Shown one piece after another: positions 1 to 6,011 of a stretch of 8,685 nucleotides of DNA. Each line of letters starts with the position of its first letter. The stretch's first letter is position 1. This stretch comes from Candidatus Bathyarchaeota archaeon (GTDB lineage Archaea; Thermoproteota; Bathyarchaeia; TCS64; B23), in assembly GCA_029259285.1 (NCBI GenBank), contig JAPDJB010000004.1:1-8685 (forward strand), given 5' to 3'. Position numbers and translations under genes: made by a program. The notes under the pieces were generated by a model. It made no database searches. It was not told the DNA's origin and worked only from the letters and a program-made list of their open reading frames with translations.

Positions 1-65
1 CCGAGGAGGAGAACCGCTAGGGGCAGGGGGAGGAATGAGGCCGGTAGGGGAGAGGTCATCACCAT
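1..65 (-). CDS. NuoL/NuoM-like antiporter subunit, N-terminal fragment (runs off left edge)
   Basis: Only about 21 codons are inside the window. They read MVMTSPLPASFLPLPLAVLLL, a short polar start followed by a hydrophobic segment. This is how the large proton-channel subunits of complex I (NuoL, NuoM, NuoN) begin. Position is the main argument: in archaeal Nuo/Fpo operons the gene after nuoK is normally nuoL or nuoM. Two in-frame ATGs are possible, at 65 and at 59. The second makes a TGATG junction with the nuoK stop. The first is better placed behind the GAGG at the end of nuoK (8-nt spacing), so I chose it. Which of L, M or N this is cannot be told from so few residues. Confidence 0.6.
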   Translation of the reverse strand, partial: MVMTSPLPASFLPLPLAVLLL

Positions 66-370
66 CTCAATCGCCTCAACTTTCTCACATCGAGGGTTCC
101 ATAATGCTTATAGGCGTTGAGGGCCATCGCGAGGCCTACGGCGACGACGCAGCCGTCGAGGACTATGGCCATCATCACTATGGATTGACCGAGGGGATCT
201 ACGAAGCCCGCTCGGCCGAGGGAGAGGGCGACGAAGTTTAGGTTGGCGGCGTTGAAGAGTATCTCCAGGCCGATGAGCATCCTTATCATATCCCTCTTCA
301 TCATTAGGCATCCCAACCCGATGAGTAGGAGGAGGAAGACTGAGACCAGATACGGGATTAGGGCATTCAT
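59..370 (-). CDS. nuoK: Complex I-type subunit NuoK (FpoK-like)
   Basis: A 103-residue membrane protein, the usual NuoK length (about 100), with three hydrophobic segments at roughly 3-24, 29-51 and 61-86. NuoK is part of the proton-pumping membrane arm and belongs to the NuoK/MrpC family. The family core MLIGLEILFNAANLNFV (31-47) is present and holds the conserved membrane glutamate at E36, equal to E36 of E. coli NuoK. The second E. coli glutamate (E72) has no counterpart. By alignment on the following VGLA/IGLA motif that position is Val75, while an acidic residue, Asp72, lies one helical turn earlier. The start ATG overlaps the nuoJ2 stop as ATGA and has a perfect GGAGGTGA Shine-Dalgarno 6 nt upstream (377-384). 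The C-terminal tail is basic, as expected for a cytoplasmic end. Confidence 0.93.
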   Translation of the reverse strand: MNALIPYLVSVFLLLLIGLGCLMMKRDMIRMLIGLEILFNAANLNFVALSLGRAGFVDPLGQSIVMMAIVLDGCVVAVGLAMALNAYKHYGTLDVRKLRRLRW

Positions 371-654
371 CTCTCCTCACCTCCAGGCTTTAGGAGGGCT
401 ATGCAGCAGACTATGGCTGCGAGGATGACAAAGGCTTGGGAGAGGAGGTCTAGCATCCTCCAACTCCAGAGGAATCTGCCGACGGCGGATGAAACCTCCT
501 TAAAGGCTCTCAGAGGTATGAGGAGGCGAGGTAGATCCTCAACAGCGTAGGCTAGTAGGGGAAACTCATACTCGACTGTGAACCATGCGAGGATTATCAG
601 TGAGAGTAGGAGGAAGATGGAGGAGGCGAGGTAGAGCTTCACGTCATCCCTCAT
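367..654 (-). CDS. nuoJ: NuoJ C-terminal-half subunit (split NuoJ, J2)
   Basis: A 95-residue membrane protein with a hydrophobic helix near residues 7-25, a connecting region with charged residues, and a second helix near 70-88 (the stretch DLLSQAFVILAAIVCCIALL). It fits the position and topology of the second half of NuoJ. In Methanosarcina Fpo operons and other archaea NuoJ is likewise encoded by two consecutive genes. The ATG overlaps the stop of the preceding half as ATGA. It has its own full GGAGGTGA Shine-Dalgarno (661-668) at 6-nt spacing, so it is translated as a separate protein and is not a frameshift artefact. Sequence similarity is weak for this part of the family; assignment leans on synteny. 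Confidence 0.8.
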   Translation of the reverse strand: MRDDVKLYLASSIFLLLSLIILAWFTVEYEFPLLAYAVEDLPRLLIPLRAFKEVSSAVGRFLWSWRMLDLLSQAFVILAAIVCCIALLKPGGEER

Positions 655-890
655 TCAGCTTCACCTCCCCTCGTTAGGATGACTGTTATGAGGAAGAAGA
701 CGACGATGGCCCCTGCGAAGATGGCGAGCTGGAAGACGGAGACCAGGGGGGCGCCCATCATGTAGTAGAGGATGCCCAGCGAGACGTTGGTGCAGAGGAG
801 GAAGAGGACGGCGTAGACGATGTTGGGAACAGAGACGGCTAACAGGGCGGTGATGACGACGATGGCTAGAAGGATGGAAGCCCAGATCAT
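651..890 (-). CDS. nuoJ: NuoJ N-terminal-half subunit (split NuoJ, J1)
   Basis: A 79-residue membrane protein with three hydrophobic segments (about 4-20, 24-44 and 50-73). It contains the conserved part of NuoJ: the P-x-x-A-V-L-F-L-L helix, LGILYYMMGAP at 38-48, then FQLAIFAGAIVVFFLITVIL at 53-72. This third helix is the one that undergoes the alpha-to-pi-bulge transition in complex I structures, and the AGAIVV core is intact. The protein stops after RGGEAE, where full-length NuoJ would continue into two further helices; these are supplied by the next gene. The ATG overlaps the nuoI stop (ATGA, 887-890), and the upstream GGTGGTGGAGGAG gives a strong ribosome site. It acts in the membrane arm of the complex. 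Confidence 0.88.
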   Translation of the reverse strand: MIWASILLAIVVITALLAVSVPNIVYAVLFLLCTNVSLGILYYMMGAPLVSVFQLAIFAGAIVVFFLITVILTRGGEAE

Positions 891-1357
891 AGCTCCTCCA
901 CCACCTCATACTTCATCTCCTTATCGGTTAGAACCGGCCTTATACGCCGTTTAAGCATCGGCAGAACCTCCTTTATGTCGGGAACCTCAGCCAGCCTCTC
1001 TGGGGAGTAGACTAAATCACTTCGCTTGTAGGCTGAGAACTCAACGAAGTCAGTCATCGTCAATGCGCCCCTTGGACAGGCGTCGACGCAGAGGCCGCAG
1101 AGGCTGCAGGTTCCATAGTCGATCTGCGGATACTTCCCCTCCCGCCCCTCGACGGGGACGAGGACTATGGAGGCGCAGGGGCATACCCTGGCGCAGAGGC
1201 CGCAGTGGATACACTTATCGAGGTCGAGGTGATGGCGGCCCCTGAAGCGCTCTGAGAAGATTAGGCGCTCATCTGGATACTTAACGGTCTGGGAGCTCCT
1301 CGCCACGTAGGGGGCGACGATGAGGAAGGGTTTAACCAGCTTCTTGAGGAGGCTCAT
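887..1357 (-). CDS. nuoI: Complex I-type ferredoxin subunit NuoI
   Basis: A 156-residue protein with two classical [4Fe-4S] ferredoxin motifs. From the ATG at 1357 the ligands are C49, C52, C55 and C59 (CIHCGLCARVCP) and C84, C87, C90 and C94 (CSLCGLCVDACP). In complex I these form clusters N6a and N6b, which hand electrons to N2 in NuoB. A spare cysteine follows the first motif (CPC). The N-terminal part is basic and amphipathic, as expected for a subunit lying on the membrane. The reading frame opens at a GTG at 1372, but the ATG at 1357 forms a 4-nt ATGA overlap with nuoH and sits behind GGGGTTGAT, so I use it. With nuoEFG missing, NuoI is the likely entry point for electrons from an outside donor. 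Confidence 0.94.
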   Translation of the reverse strand: MSLLKKLVKPFLIVAPYVARSSQTVKYPDERLIFSERFRGRHHLDLDKCIHCGLCARVCPCASIVLVPVEGREGKYPQIDYGTCSLCGLCVDACPRGALTMTDFVEFSAYKRSDLVYSPERLAEVPDIKEVLPMLKRRIRPVLTDKEMKYEVVEEL

Positions 1358-2481
1358 ATCATCAACCCCCACTTCAATATCAGCGTCAGAAAGAGGTTGA
1401 GGAGGGATAGGGGCATCAGATAGTTCCAGCCCAGCCTCAGCGTCTGATCCAGCCTAAGCCGTGGATAGACCGTTCTGATGAGGACTACTATGACCACGAC
1501 GACTGCGAGCTTCAACAACATCCAAAATATATGATCATATAATGGGACTCCGAGGAGGCTTGGGCCGAGGTATCCGCCGAGGTAGAGGACGATGAACAGC
1601 AGAGTCCATCCGAGGAAGCTGACATATTCAGCCATCATGGTGAAGCCGAAGAGAACCCCGCTGAACTCCGTTCTCCAACCGATGACGAGCTCCGTCTCAG
1701 CCGTAGGCACATCGAAGGGCGTCCTCTCAGCCTCAAGGATGAGGCCTACAAAGAAGACCAGGAACCCTATGAATTGGGGTATAGCAAACCATAGAGGCCT
1801 CTGAGCCTCAACGATTTCGACTAGGTCGAGGCTTCCAGCCAGGAGGGCCGAGGCGGCGGCGCAGATGACGAGGGGTATCTCCCCTGAGACGTAGAGATAG
1901 GCGGTTCTAAAGCTTCCGATGATGGTATACTTATTGTTGGCAGCCCAGCCGGCGAAGATTGGGATCACCGGAGCCAGGCCAGCTATGGCTAGGAAGACGG
2001 GTAGGCTTAGGCCTCCCGCATCGAAGAGAACCCAATTGCTGTCGAAGGGTATGAGGGTGATGGCTAAGGCTGGAATCGTCGGCAATAGAACCGGAGCGGC
2101 GAGGAATAGGGCCTTCTCAGCGTCGTCGGGGATGACGAACTCCTTGAAGAAGAGTTTGAGGAAGTCGGCGATGACCTGAAGCCAGCCTGAACGCTTACCA
2201 CAGTAGTAGGGGCCGATGCGGAGCATCGCCCTGGCGAGGAACTTCCTCTCAAACCAGACGGCTATCATGGCGAAGAGGAGTATGAAGGCGAGGCCTGGAA
2301 TCACTATGATCTGAGCCAGGGGCTTGAAGTTGAACCAGATGAAGTCCCATAGCCATTTAAGGAGCTCCGGAATGAGCGTTGGAAGACTCCTGATGAAGTT
2401 TATGACCTGGAGTGGGGCCTCCTTGAGGAGCCATCTAACCAGGCCGAGGATGTAAAGCCAGATCAGGGTGACGACATCCAT
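1354..2481 (-). CDS. nuoH: Complex I-type membrane subunit NuoH
   Basis: A 375-residue polytopic protein, with some eight or nine hydrophobic segments, that connects the quinone site to the proton-pumping arm. Family signatures are clear: WFERKFLARAMLRIGP (the ER at 78-79), GWLQVIADFLKLFFKEFVIP, GWAANNKYTIIGSFRTA, EIPL, then EAERTPFDVPTAETELVIGW followed by TEFSG and AEY. In the usual S-Y-E-[IV]-P motif the tyrosine is glycine here (VSGEIP). About 40 residues precede the usual first helix, including a mostly hydrophobic stretch, so the N-terminus is longer than in bacterial NuoH. The frame offers GTG 2490, ATG 2487 (TGATG overlap with nuoD) and ATG 2481. I chose 2481 because AGGTGAT upstream gives normal spacing only to it. 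Confidence 0.95.
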   Translation of the reverse strand: MDVVTLIWLYILGLVRWLLKEAPLQVINFIRSLPTLIPELLKWLWDFIWFNFKPLAQIIVIPGLAFILLFAMIAVWFERKFLARAMLRIGPYYCGKRSGWLQVIADFLKLFFKEFVIPDDAEKALFLAAPVLLPTIPALAITLIPFDSNWVLFDAGGLSLPVFLAIAGLAPVIPIFAGWAANNKYTIIGSFRTAYLYVSGEIPLVICAAASALLAGSLDLVEIVEAQRPLWFAIPQFIGFLVFFVGLILEAERTPFDVPTAETELVIGWRTEFSGVLFGFTMMAEYVSFLGWTLLFIVLYLGGYLGPSLLGVPLYDHIFWMLLKLAVVVVIVVLIRTVYPRLRLDQTLRLGWNYLMPLSLLNLFLTLILKWGLMI

Positions 2482-2486
2482 ACGCA

Positions 2487-3605
2487 TCACCTATCACAGT
2501 CTAGATACCAGGGGTCTATGGAGTAGAGGACGACGGGGAGATCGGCCACCAGAACCCTATCCAGCTCGGCGAGTCGTTCGAAGACGTACATATTCCTCAG
2601 CGTCGGCGAGTTTATCTTCACCCTGTAGGGCTTCAAGCCTCCATCGGTGAAGATGTGAACCCCAAGCTCGCCCCTCGACGTCTCAACCCTGCTTAGGGCC
2701 TCGACGCCAGGCTTAGACCTCGGGAAGAGGGGAACCTTGGTCCTCACGGGGCCGCCAGGTATCTCATCGGCGATCTGCTCCATGATGTTGAGGCTCTGCT
2801 CGATCTCGTGGAATCTCACCTTCAACCTGGCGAGGCAGTCCCCCTCCTTCTCGGTTATAACCTTGAAGTCGAGGTCTCCATAGGCGGCGTAGGGCTCATC
2901 CTTCCGCACATCCATGTCAACCCCTGAACCCCTTAAGACGGGGCCTGTGGCCCCAAGCCTAATGGCGTCTTCACGGCTTAGGACTCCGACGCCTCGGTTT
3001 CGCATCTCGAAGAGGGGGTTCTCCACCATCGCATCCCAATAATCCTGGAATCTGCGTCTAAGATACTTGACAGCCCTCTTCACCTCATCCCTGAAGCCCT
3101 CTGGGAGGTCTGCCCTGACGCCGCCTGGGATGAAGAAGCTGTAGCTCCATCGGGCCCCTGTGAGCTTCTCGAAGAGGTCGAGGAGAACCTCCCTGTCAAC
3201 GGTTGTCCATAGGAAGACCGCTGGGAAATATCCAGTGCACTCAACCTGTAGGCCGAAGGCGTAGAGGTGGCTGTTGATCCGACCCATCTCGCAGATCAGC
3301 GACCTAATCCACTTCGCCCTCTCAGGCACCTCTATGCCCAGGGCCTCCTCAACGGCCTGGACGTAGCCGAGGGCTATGTTGGCCGTGTCAGCCATCACCA
3401 TCCGCTCGATTGGGACGATGCCCTGAATGAAGGTTCTATTCTCCAATATCTTCTCGATACCCCTATGCGTGAAGCCTATATCGGCGATGATGCGTCTAAC
3501 AACCTCCCCGTCGACATCGATGAGGATGCGGGTCTGACCGCTCATGGGGTGCTGGGGACCCCAGCTTATACGCATGACCTCAGGCTTGACCTCCGGCTCA
3601 CTCAA
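2487..3605 (-). CDS. nuoD: Complex I-type 49-kDa subunit NuoD (FpoD-like)
   Basis: A 372-residue protein, homologous to the large subunit of [NiFe] hydrogenases but without nickel-binding cysteine pairs, as in all NuoD. It opens with RISWGPQHP and shows GIEKILENRTFIQ, ELGVHIFTDGG and SPTLRNMYVFE and ends DPWYLDCDR, close to the family ending. It should form the quinone cavity with NuoB. Two residues that bind the quinone headgroup in Thermus Nqo4 are changed: His38 falls in PMSGQTR, which has no histidine, and Tyr87 aligns with Met71. The frame is open to a TTG at 3659 inside nuoC. I chose the TTG at 3605, which has GGAGGGGAT 6 nt upstream (3612-3620) and overlaps the nuoC stop. The first ATG (3575) would remove the beta strand before GPQHP. 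Confidence 0.95.
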   Translation of the reverse strand: MSEPEVKPEVMRISWGPQHPMSGQTRILIDVDGEVVRRIIADIGFTHRGIEKILENRTFIQGIVPIERMVMADTANIALGYVQAVEEALGIEVPERAKWIRSLICEMGRINSHLYAFGLQVECTGYFPAVFLWTTVDREVLLDLFEKLTGARWSYSFFIPGGVRADLPEGFRDEVKRAVKYLRRRFQDYWDAMVENPLFEMRNRGVGVLSREDAIRLGATGPVLRGSGVDMDVRKDEPYAAYGDLDFKVITEKEGDCLARLKVRFHEIEQSLNIMEQIADEIPGGPVRTKVPLFPRSKPGVEALSRVETSRGELGVHIFTDGGLKPYRVKINSPTLRNMYVFERLAELDRVLVADLPVVLYSIDPWYLDCDR

Positions 3606-4072
3606 GGCCTTATCCCCTCCCCCCTGAAATCCTTCCTCAGCGGATAGCCCCCTCTCCAATCCGGTGGCAACAGTAGATGTGTCAGATTGGGGTGGCCTTC
3701 GAAGTTGATGCCGAACATCTCCCAGGCTTCCCGTTCATGGAAGTTCATCGCATTCCATATCTCCGTCATCGAAGGCATCCTTGGATCGTCCCGAGGGAGA
3801 TCAACCCTAAGCATCAACATGAAACGGGTCTCCGGGTTCATGAGGTAGTAGATCATCTGCATCCTCCCCTCCTTGATATAGTCGACAGCCCCAGCTGAGA
3901 CGGGGTGGGTGAAGCCATATTTGTCCCTTAGAAGCCTTGCGAGTTCCAGGATCTTCTCCCTCTTCGCGACGATGGACACCCGTTTGGATCTATGAATCAC
4001 AGCCTCCACTAGGAGTTCGGGATGCTCCCGCTTCAGCTCCTCGACGAGCTCCTCCTCACTCCTTGCCGGCAT
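3602..4072 (-). CDS. nuoC: Complex I-type 30-kDa subunit NuoC
   Basis: A 156-residue protein of the 30-kDa subunit family, a peripheral-arm scaffold that contacts NuoD and NuoB. The diagnostic C-terminal half is present: RMPSMTEIWNAMNFHEREAWEMFGI, then FEGHPNLTHLLLPPDWRG and PLRKDF. The N-terminal half is an alpha/beta region starting with an acidic helix (EEELVEELKREHPELL). It is a stand-alone NuoC, not the NuoCD fusion of enterobacteria. The frame opens at a GTG at 4081, but that codon sits directly against the GGAG. The ATG at 4072 has GGAGTG (4081-4086) with 8-nt spacing and is preferred. The gene overlaps the end of nuoB by 17 nt and its own stop overlaps the TTG start of nuoD. Confidence 0.93.
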   Translation of the reverse strand: MPARSEEELVEELKREHPELLVEAVIHRSKRVSIVAKREKILELARLLRDKYGFTHPVSAGAVDYIKEGRMQMIYYLMNPETRFMLMLRVDLPRDDPRMPSMTEIWNAMNFHEREAWEMFGINFEGHPNLTHLLLPPDWRGGYPLRKDFRGEGIRP

Positions 4073-4529
4073 GGAATCCACACTCCTTTCTGATCTTCTC
4101 CTGCAGCAGCATCAGGCCGTGGATTATGGCCTCAGGCCTCGGGGGGCATCCAGGTATATAGACGTCGACGGGCACCAGATCGTCGATGGCGACGGTGGCG
4201 TAGGAGTCGTAGAAGGGGCCTCTACCCGTTGGGCAGGCTCCGACTGAGACAACGAATTTAGGCTCACCCATCTGCTCATAGAGGTATTTGACCCTCTCCC
4301 CCATCTTCCTGGAGATTACGCCGACGACCATGATGCAGTCGCATTGCCTGACGCTGGCGAAGGGGAGGACGCCGAGCCTCTCCATGTCGAATCTGGAGCC
4401 TGAAACCTGCATGAACTCTGGGCTGCAGCAGCCGGTGACGAAGTGGACTGGCCAGATGCTGAACTTCCTCGCCCAGGTTAACAGATAGTCGATGACTCCA
4501 TAGATCGGGGCCGCAAACCTCTCAGCCAT
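4056..4529 (-). CDS. nuoB: Complex I-type subunit NuoB (N2 cluster)
   Basis: A 157-residue soluble subunit holding cluster N2, the last iron-sulfur cluster before the quinone. The four ligands are all there: tandem C34-C35 (TGCCSPEFM), C99 (GACPTG) and C128 (PGCPPRPE), with spacing as in Thermus Nqo6. Other family marks are RFDMERLGVLPFASVRQ, SRKMGERVKYLYEQM, EPKFVVSVGAC and PVDVYIPGCPPRPEAI. The usual GG-M/P-F after the third ligand is RGPF here, and there are extra cysteines at 63 and 65. The gene starts one base after the nuoA stop, with GAGGTGAT immediately before the ATG. NuoB shares ancestry with the hydrogenase small subunit, but the GCC pair and the short length identify it as NuoB. 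Confidence 0.95.
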   Translation of the reverse strand: MAERFAAPIYGVIDYLLTWARKFSIWPVHFVTGCCSPEFMQVSGSRFDMERLGVLPFASVRQCDCIMVVGVISRKMGERVKYLYEQMGEPKFVVSVGACPTGRGPFYDSYATVAIDDLVPVDVYIPGCPPRPEAIIHGLMLLQEKIRKECGFHAGKE

Positions 4530-4530
4530 A

Positions 4531-4893
4531 TCACCTCACCAACTTACCTAACTCCGATAGGAAGTATCCTATGCCGATGAGGATTATGAGGGTGTAGAGG
4601 AAGACAGCTATGAGGGTGAGGGGGCTGGGGGAGTAGACGGAGGTTAGGATGATCCATGTGAAGGCATCTAGGGCGAAGAAAATGACTGCGTATCCGAAGT
4701 ATCGGAGGGCCCCCGTCACCCTGAAGCTGAAGGCCCTCCCAAAGGGGGGCTGACCGCACTCATAGATGTTCCTCTTAATCGGATTCGGCTTACTTGGGGC
4801 TAGGAGCTTAGATGTGAGGATTGCTATGGAGAGGAAGGCTATGAAGAGGGCGGTGAAGAGCCAGAAGGCGATATATCCGCCTATATGAAACAT
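4531..4893 (-). CDS. nuoA: Complex I-type membrane subunit NuoA
   Basis: A 120-residue membrane protein with three hydrophobic helices (about 8-27, 64-85 and 91-114), first gene of the operon. The conserved loop after helix 1 is present: KPNPIKRNIYECG (35-47) followed by PPFGRAFSFR. In the second helix the usual FDVE motif reads LDAF, so the aspartate (D76) is kept but the glutamate is not. The frame extends to a TTG at 4911, but that codon would lie at or before the predicted transcription start. The ATG at 4893 has GGGGAGTGG 7 nt upstream (4901-4909) and a TATA-like box at a suitable distance (4929-4936), so I start here. Confidence 0.92.
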   Translation of the reverse strand: MFHIGGYIAFWLFTALFIAFLSIAILTSKLLAPSKPNPIKRNIYECGQPPFGRAFSFRVTGALRYFGYAVIFFALDAFTWIILTSVYSPSPLTLIAVFLYTLIILIGIGYFLSELGKLVR

Positions 4894-4928
4894 TCGGCGT
4901 CCACTCCCCAATACTCCCCCAATAACCC

Positions 4929-4936
4929 TATTTAAT
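4929..4936 (-). promoter_or_regulatory. TATA-like box for the nuo operon
   Basis: On the minus strand this reads ATTAAATA, an archaeal TATA-like element preceded by the purine-rich GTTAAAG. Counting about 25 nt downstream puts the transcription start near 4905-4909, leaving a leader of about a dozen bases that contains the Shine-Dalgarno of nuoA. No experimental support; the call rests on sequence, spacing and the absence of any other gene in the region. Confidence 0.5.
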
Positions 4937-4949
4937 CTTTAACCCATCG

Positions 4950-4972
4950 AAATTTTAGGATGCCTAAAATTT
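4950..4972. promoter_or_regulatory. Perfect palindrome, candidate operator shared by two divergent operons
   Basis: The left arm AAATTTTAGG (4950-4959) and the right arm CCTAAAATTT (4963-4972) are exact reverse complements around the 3-bp spacer ATG. An outer imperfect pair, TTTAACCC at 4939-4945 region and GGGTAA at 4975-4980, extends the symmetry. It lies between the two outward TATA-like boxes, 13 bp from the one on the nuo side and 11 bp from the one on the hydrogenase side. It is therefore upstream of both core promoters, a place where archaeal activators usually bind. The TTAGG...CCTAA half-sites recall operators of metal-dependent DtxR/IdeR-type regulators, but that family assignment is a guess. 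Confidence 0.65.
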
Positions 4973-4983
4973 ACGGGTAAAAC

Positions 4984-4991
4984 AATAAATA
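4984..4991 (+). promoter_or_regulatory. TATA-like box for the hydrogenase operon
   Basis: AATAAATA, preceded by the A-rich GGGTAAAAC that could serve as the BRE. A transcription start about 25 nt downstream would fall near 5011-5015, giving a leader of just over 20 nt that includes the long purine-rich ribosome-binding site at 5021-5033. Confidence 0.5.
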
Positions 4992-5020
4992 GGCCGAGAG
5001 GAGATTAGAGCAGACTTCTT

Positions 5021-5033
5021 GGAGGGAGGAGGG
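5021..5033 (+). promoter_or_regulatory. Ribosome-binding site deciding a TTG start
   Basis: GGAGGGAGGAGGG ends two bases before the TTG at 5036. No ATG or GTG occurs in frame between the upstream stop codon at 5006 and the first conserved residues, so this site is the main reason for accepting a TTG start for the hydrogenase small subunit. Confidence 0.7.
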
Positions 5034-5035
5034 AA

Positions 5036-6001
5036 TTGGAGCCTGAGAAGATACATGTAATCTGGCTGTCAGGGCAGGCATGCACAGGATGCACAGTTTC
5101 CTTCCTGAACGCAACGCATCCAAGCCTCGTCGACATCCTCACCGGCTTTATACCCCAGGCGGCTGGAATAACCCTCGACTACCATCAGACCATCATGCTC
5201 CCCTGGGGGGAGGAGGCCCTAAAGGCAGTTGAAGCCGCTGAGAAGGGGGAGCTGAACCCCTTTGTTCTCGTCGTCGAGGGAGCCGTCCCAGATGAGGATA
5301 AGGCCGGAGAGGGATACTGGTGCGCCATCGGAGAGGAGAATGGCAGACCCATAACCTTCTCAGAGCGCCTAAAGAGACTCGCCGATGAGGCGATTGCAGT
5401 TGTCGCCGCGGGGACATGCTCAAGCTTCGGGGGCATACCCCACGGCAAGCCGAATCCGACGGGTGCCAGGGGGGTGATTGACTTCCTCGGCAGGGACTGG
5501 AGGAGTAAGGCTGGAGTCCCCATAATCAACGTCCCTGGATGCCCAGTTCATGGGGAGCATCTCGCCGAGGTTTTAGCCCATGCAGTCCTAGCCGTGAGGG
5601 GATATCTACCGCTGCCGGAGCTGGATGAGTGGCATAGGCCAAAATACATATTTAGACAGACCGTTCACGACAACTGTCCGAGGGCTGGCCTATACTCGGA
5701 TGGGAAGACAAGCCACGCCTTCGGTGAGCCATACTGCATGGGCCTCCTGGGATGTAAGGGGCCGATAAGCCACTGCGACGCCCCGAAGAGGGGATTCGTC
5801 GAGGGCGTCGGGGGATGCACGGCCATCGGCGGCATCTGTATAGGATGCACGGAGCCGGAGTTCCCCGATGAGCCTTATGGGCCGTTCCTGAAGAAGGCGC
5901 CAGCCACATTCTTCATCGCCGAGAAGATACGTGGAATAATCGCTGGACTCGACGCCGTCTGGCATAGATTTGAGGAGAAGCTCGCGGGGAGAAAGCTGTG
6001 A
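5036..6001 (+). CDS. [NiFe]-hydrogenase small (electron-transfer) subunit, cytoplasmic type
   Basis: A 321-residue iron-sulfur subunit that carries electrons from the NiFe site to a partner. The proximal cluster ligands are C16, C19 (SGQACTGC), C128 (GTCSSFGG) and C169 (PGCPVH). The distal ligands are H211, C214 (HDNCPRA), C234 and C240. The medial ligands are C247, C268 and C271 (GGICIGCTEPEF). The position that is proline in [3Fe-4S] medial clusters of classical group 1 enzymes is C261 here, so three [4Fe-4S] clusters are expected. The two extra proximal cysteines of O2-tolerant membrane enzymes are missing. There is no twin-arginine signal; the protein starts six residues before the first beta strand. 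There is also no C-terminal anchor helix, so it should stay in the cytoplasm. Whether it belongs to HydDB group 1 or an archaeal group 2 cannot be settled by eye. The start is TTG. Confidence 0.95.
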   Translation: MEPEKIHVIWLSGQACTGCTVSFLNATHPSLVDILTGFIPQAAGITLDYHQTIMLPWGEEALKAVEAAEKGELNPFVLVVEGAVPDEDKAGEGYWCAIGEENGRPITFSERLKRLADEAIAVVAAGTCSSFGGIPHGKPNPTGARGVIDFLGRDWRSKAGVPIINVPGCPVHGEHLAEVLAHAVLAVRGYLPLPELDEWHRPKYIFRQTVHDNCPRAGLYSDGKTSHAFGEPYCMGLLGCKGPISHCDAPKRGFVEGVGGCTAIGGICIGCTEPEFPDEPYGPFLKKAPATFFIAEKIRGIIAGLDAVWHRFEEKLAGRKL

Positions 6002-6011
6002 GGTGGTGAAA

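Noticed and set aside
367..890. Frameshift or pseudogene in nuoJ
   Set aside because: The second half has a complete ribosome-binding site and ATGA coupling, and the same split is known in archaeal operons.
3267..3647. 126-codon open frame on the plus strand opposite nuoD
   Set aside because: It lies entirely antisense to a gene with clear family motifs, has no ribosome-binding site or recognisable domain, and its composition follows from the opposite codons.
4894..4911. TTG start at 4911 for nuoA
   Set aside because: It would sit at or upstream of the predicted transcription start; ATG 4893 has a properly spaced Shine-Dalgarno.
4950..4972. Reading the palindrome as an intrinsic terminator
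   Set aside because: It is in a divergent promoter region with no converging transcripts, AT-rich arms and no following T-run in either direction.
5970..6011. Upstream extension of the large subunit beginning with Arg-Arg, considered as a Tat-like signal
   Set aside because: The extension overlaps the small-subunit gene, starts with TTG without a ribosome site, and has no hydrophobic stretch after the arginines. In hydrogenases the Tat signal is on the small subunit anyway.
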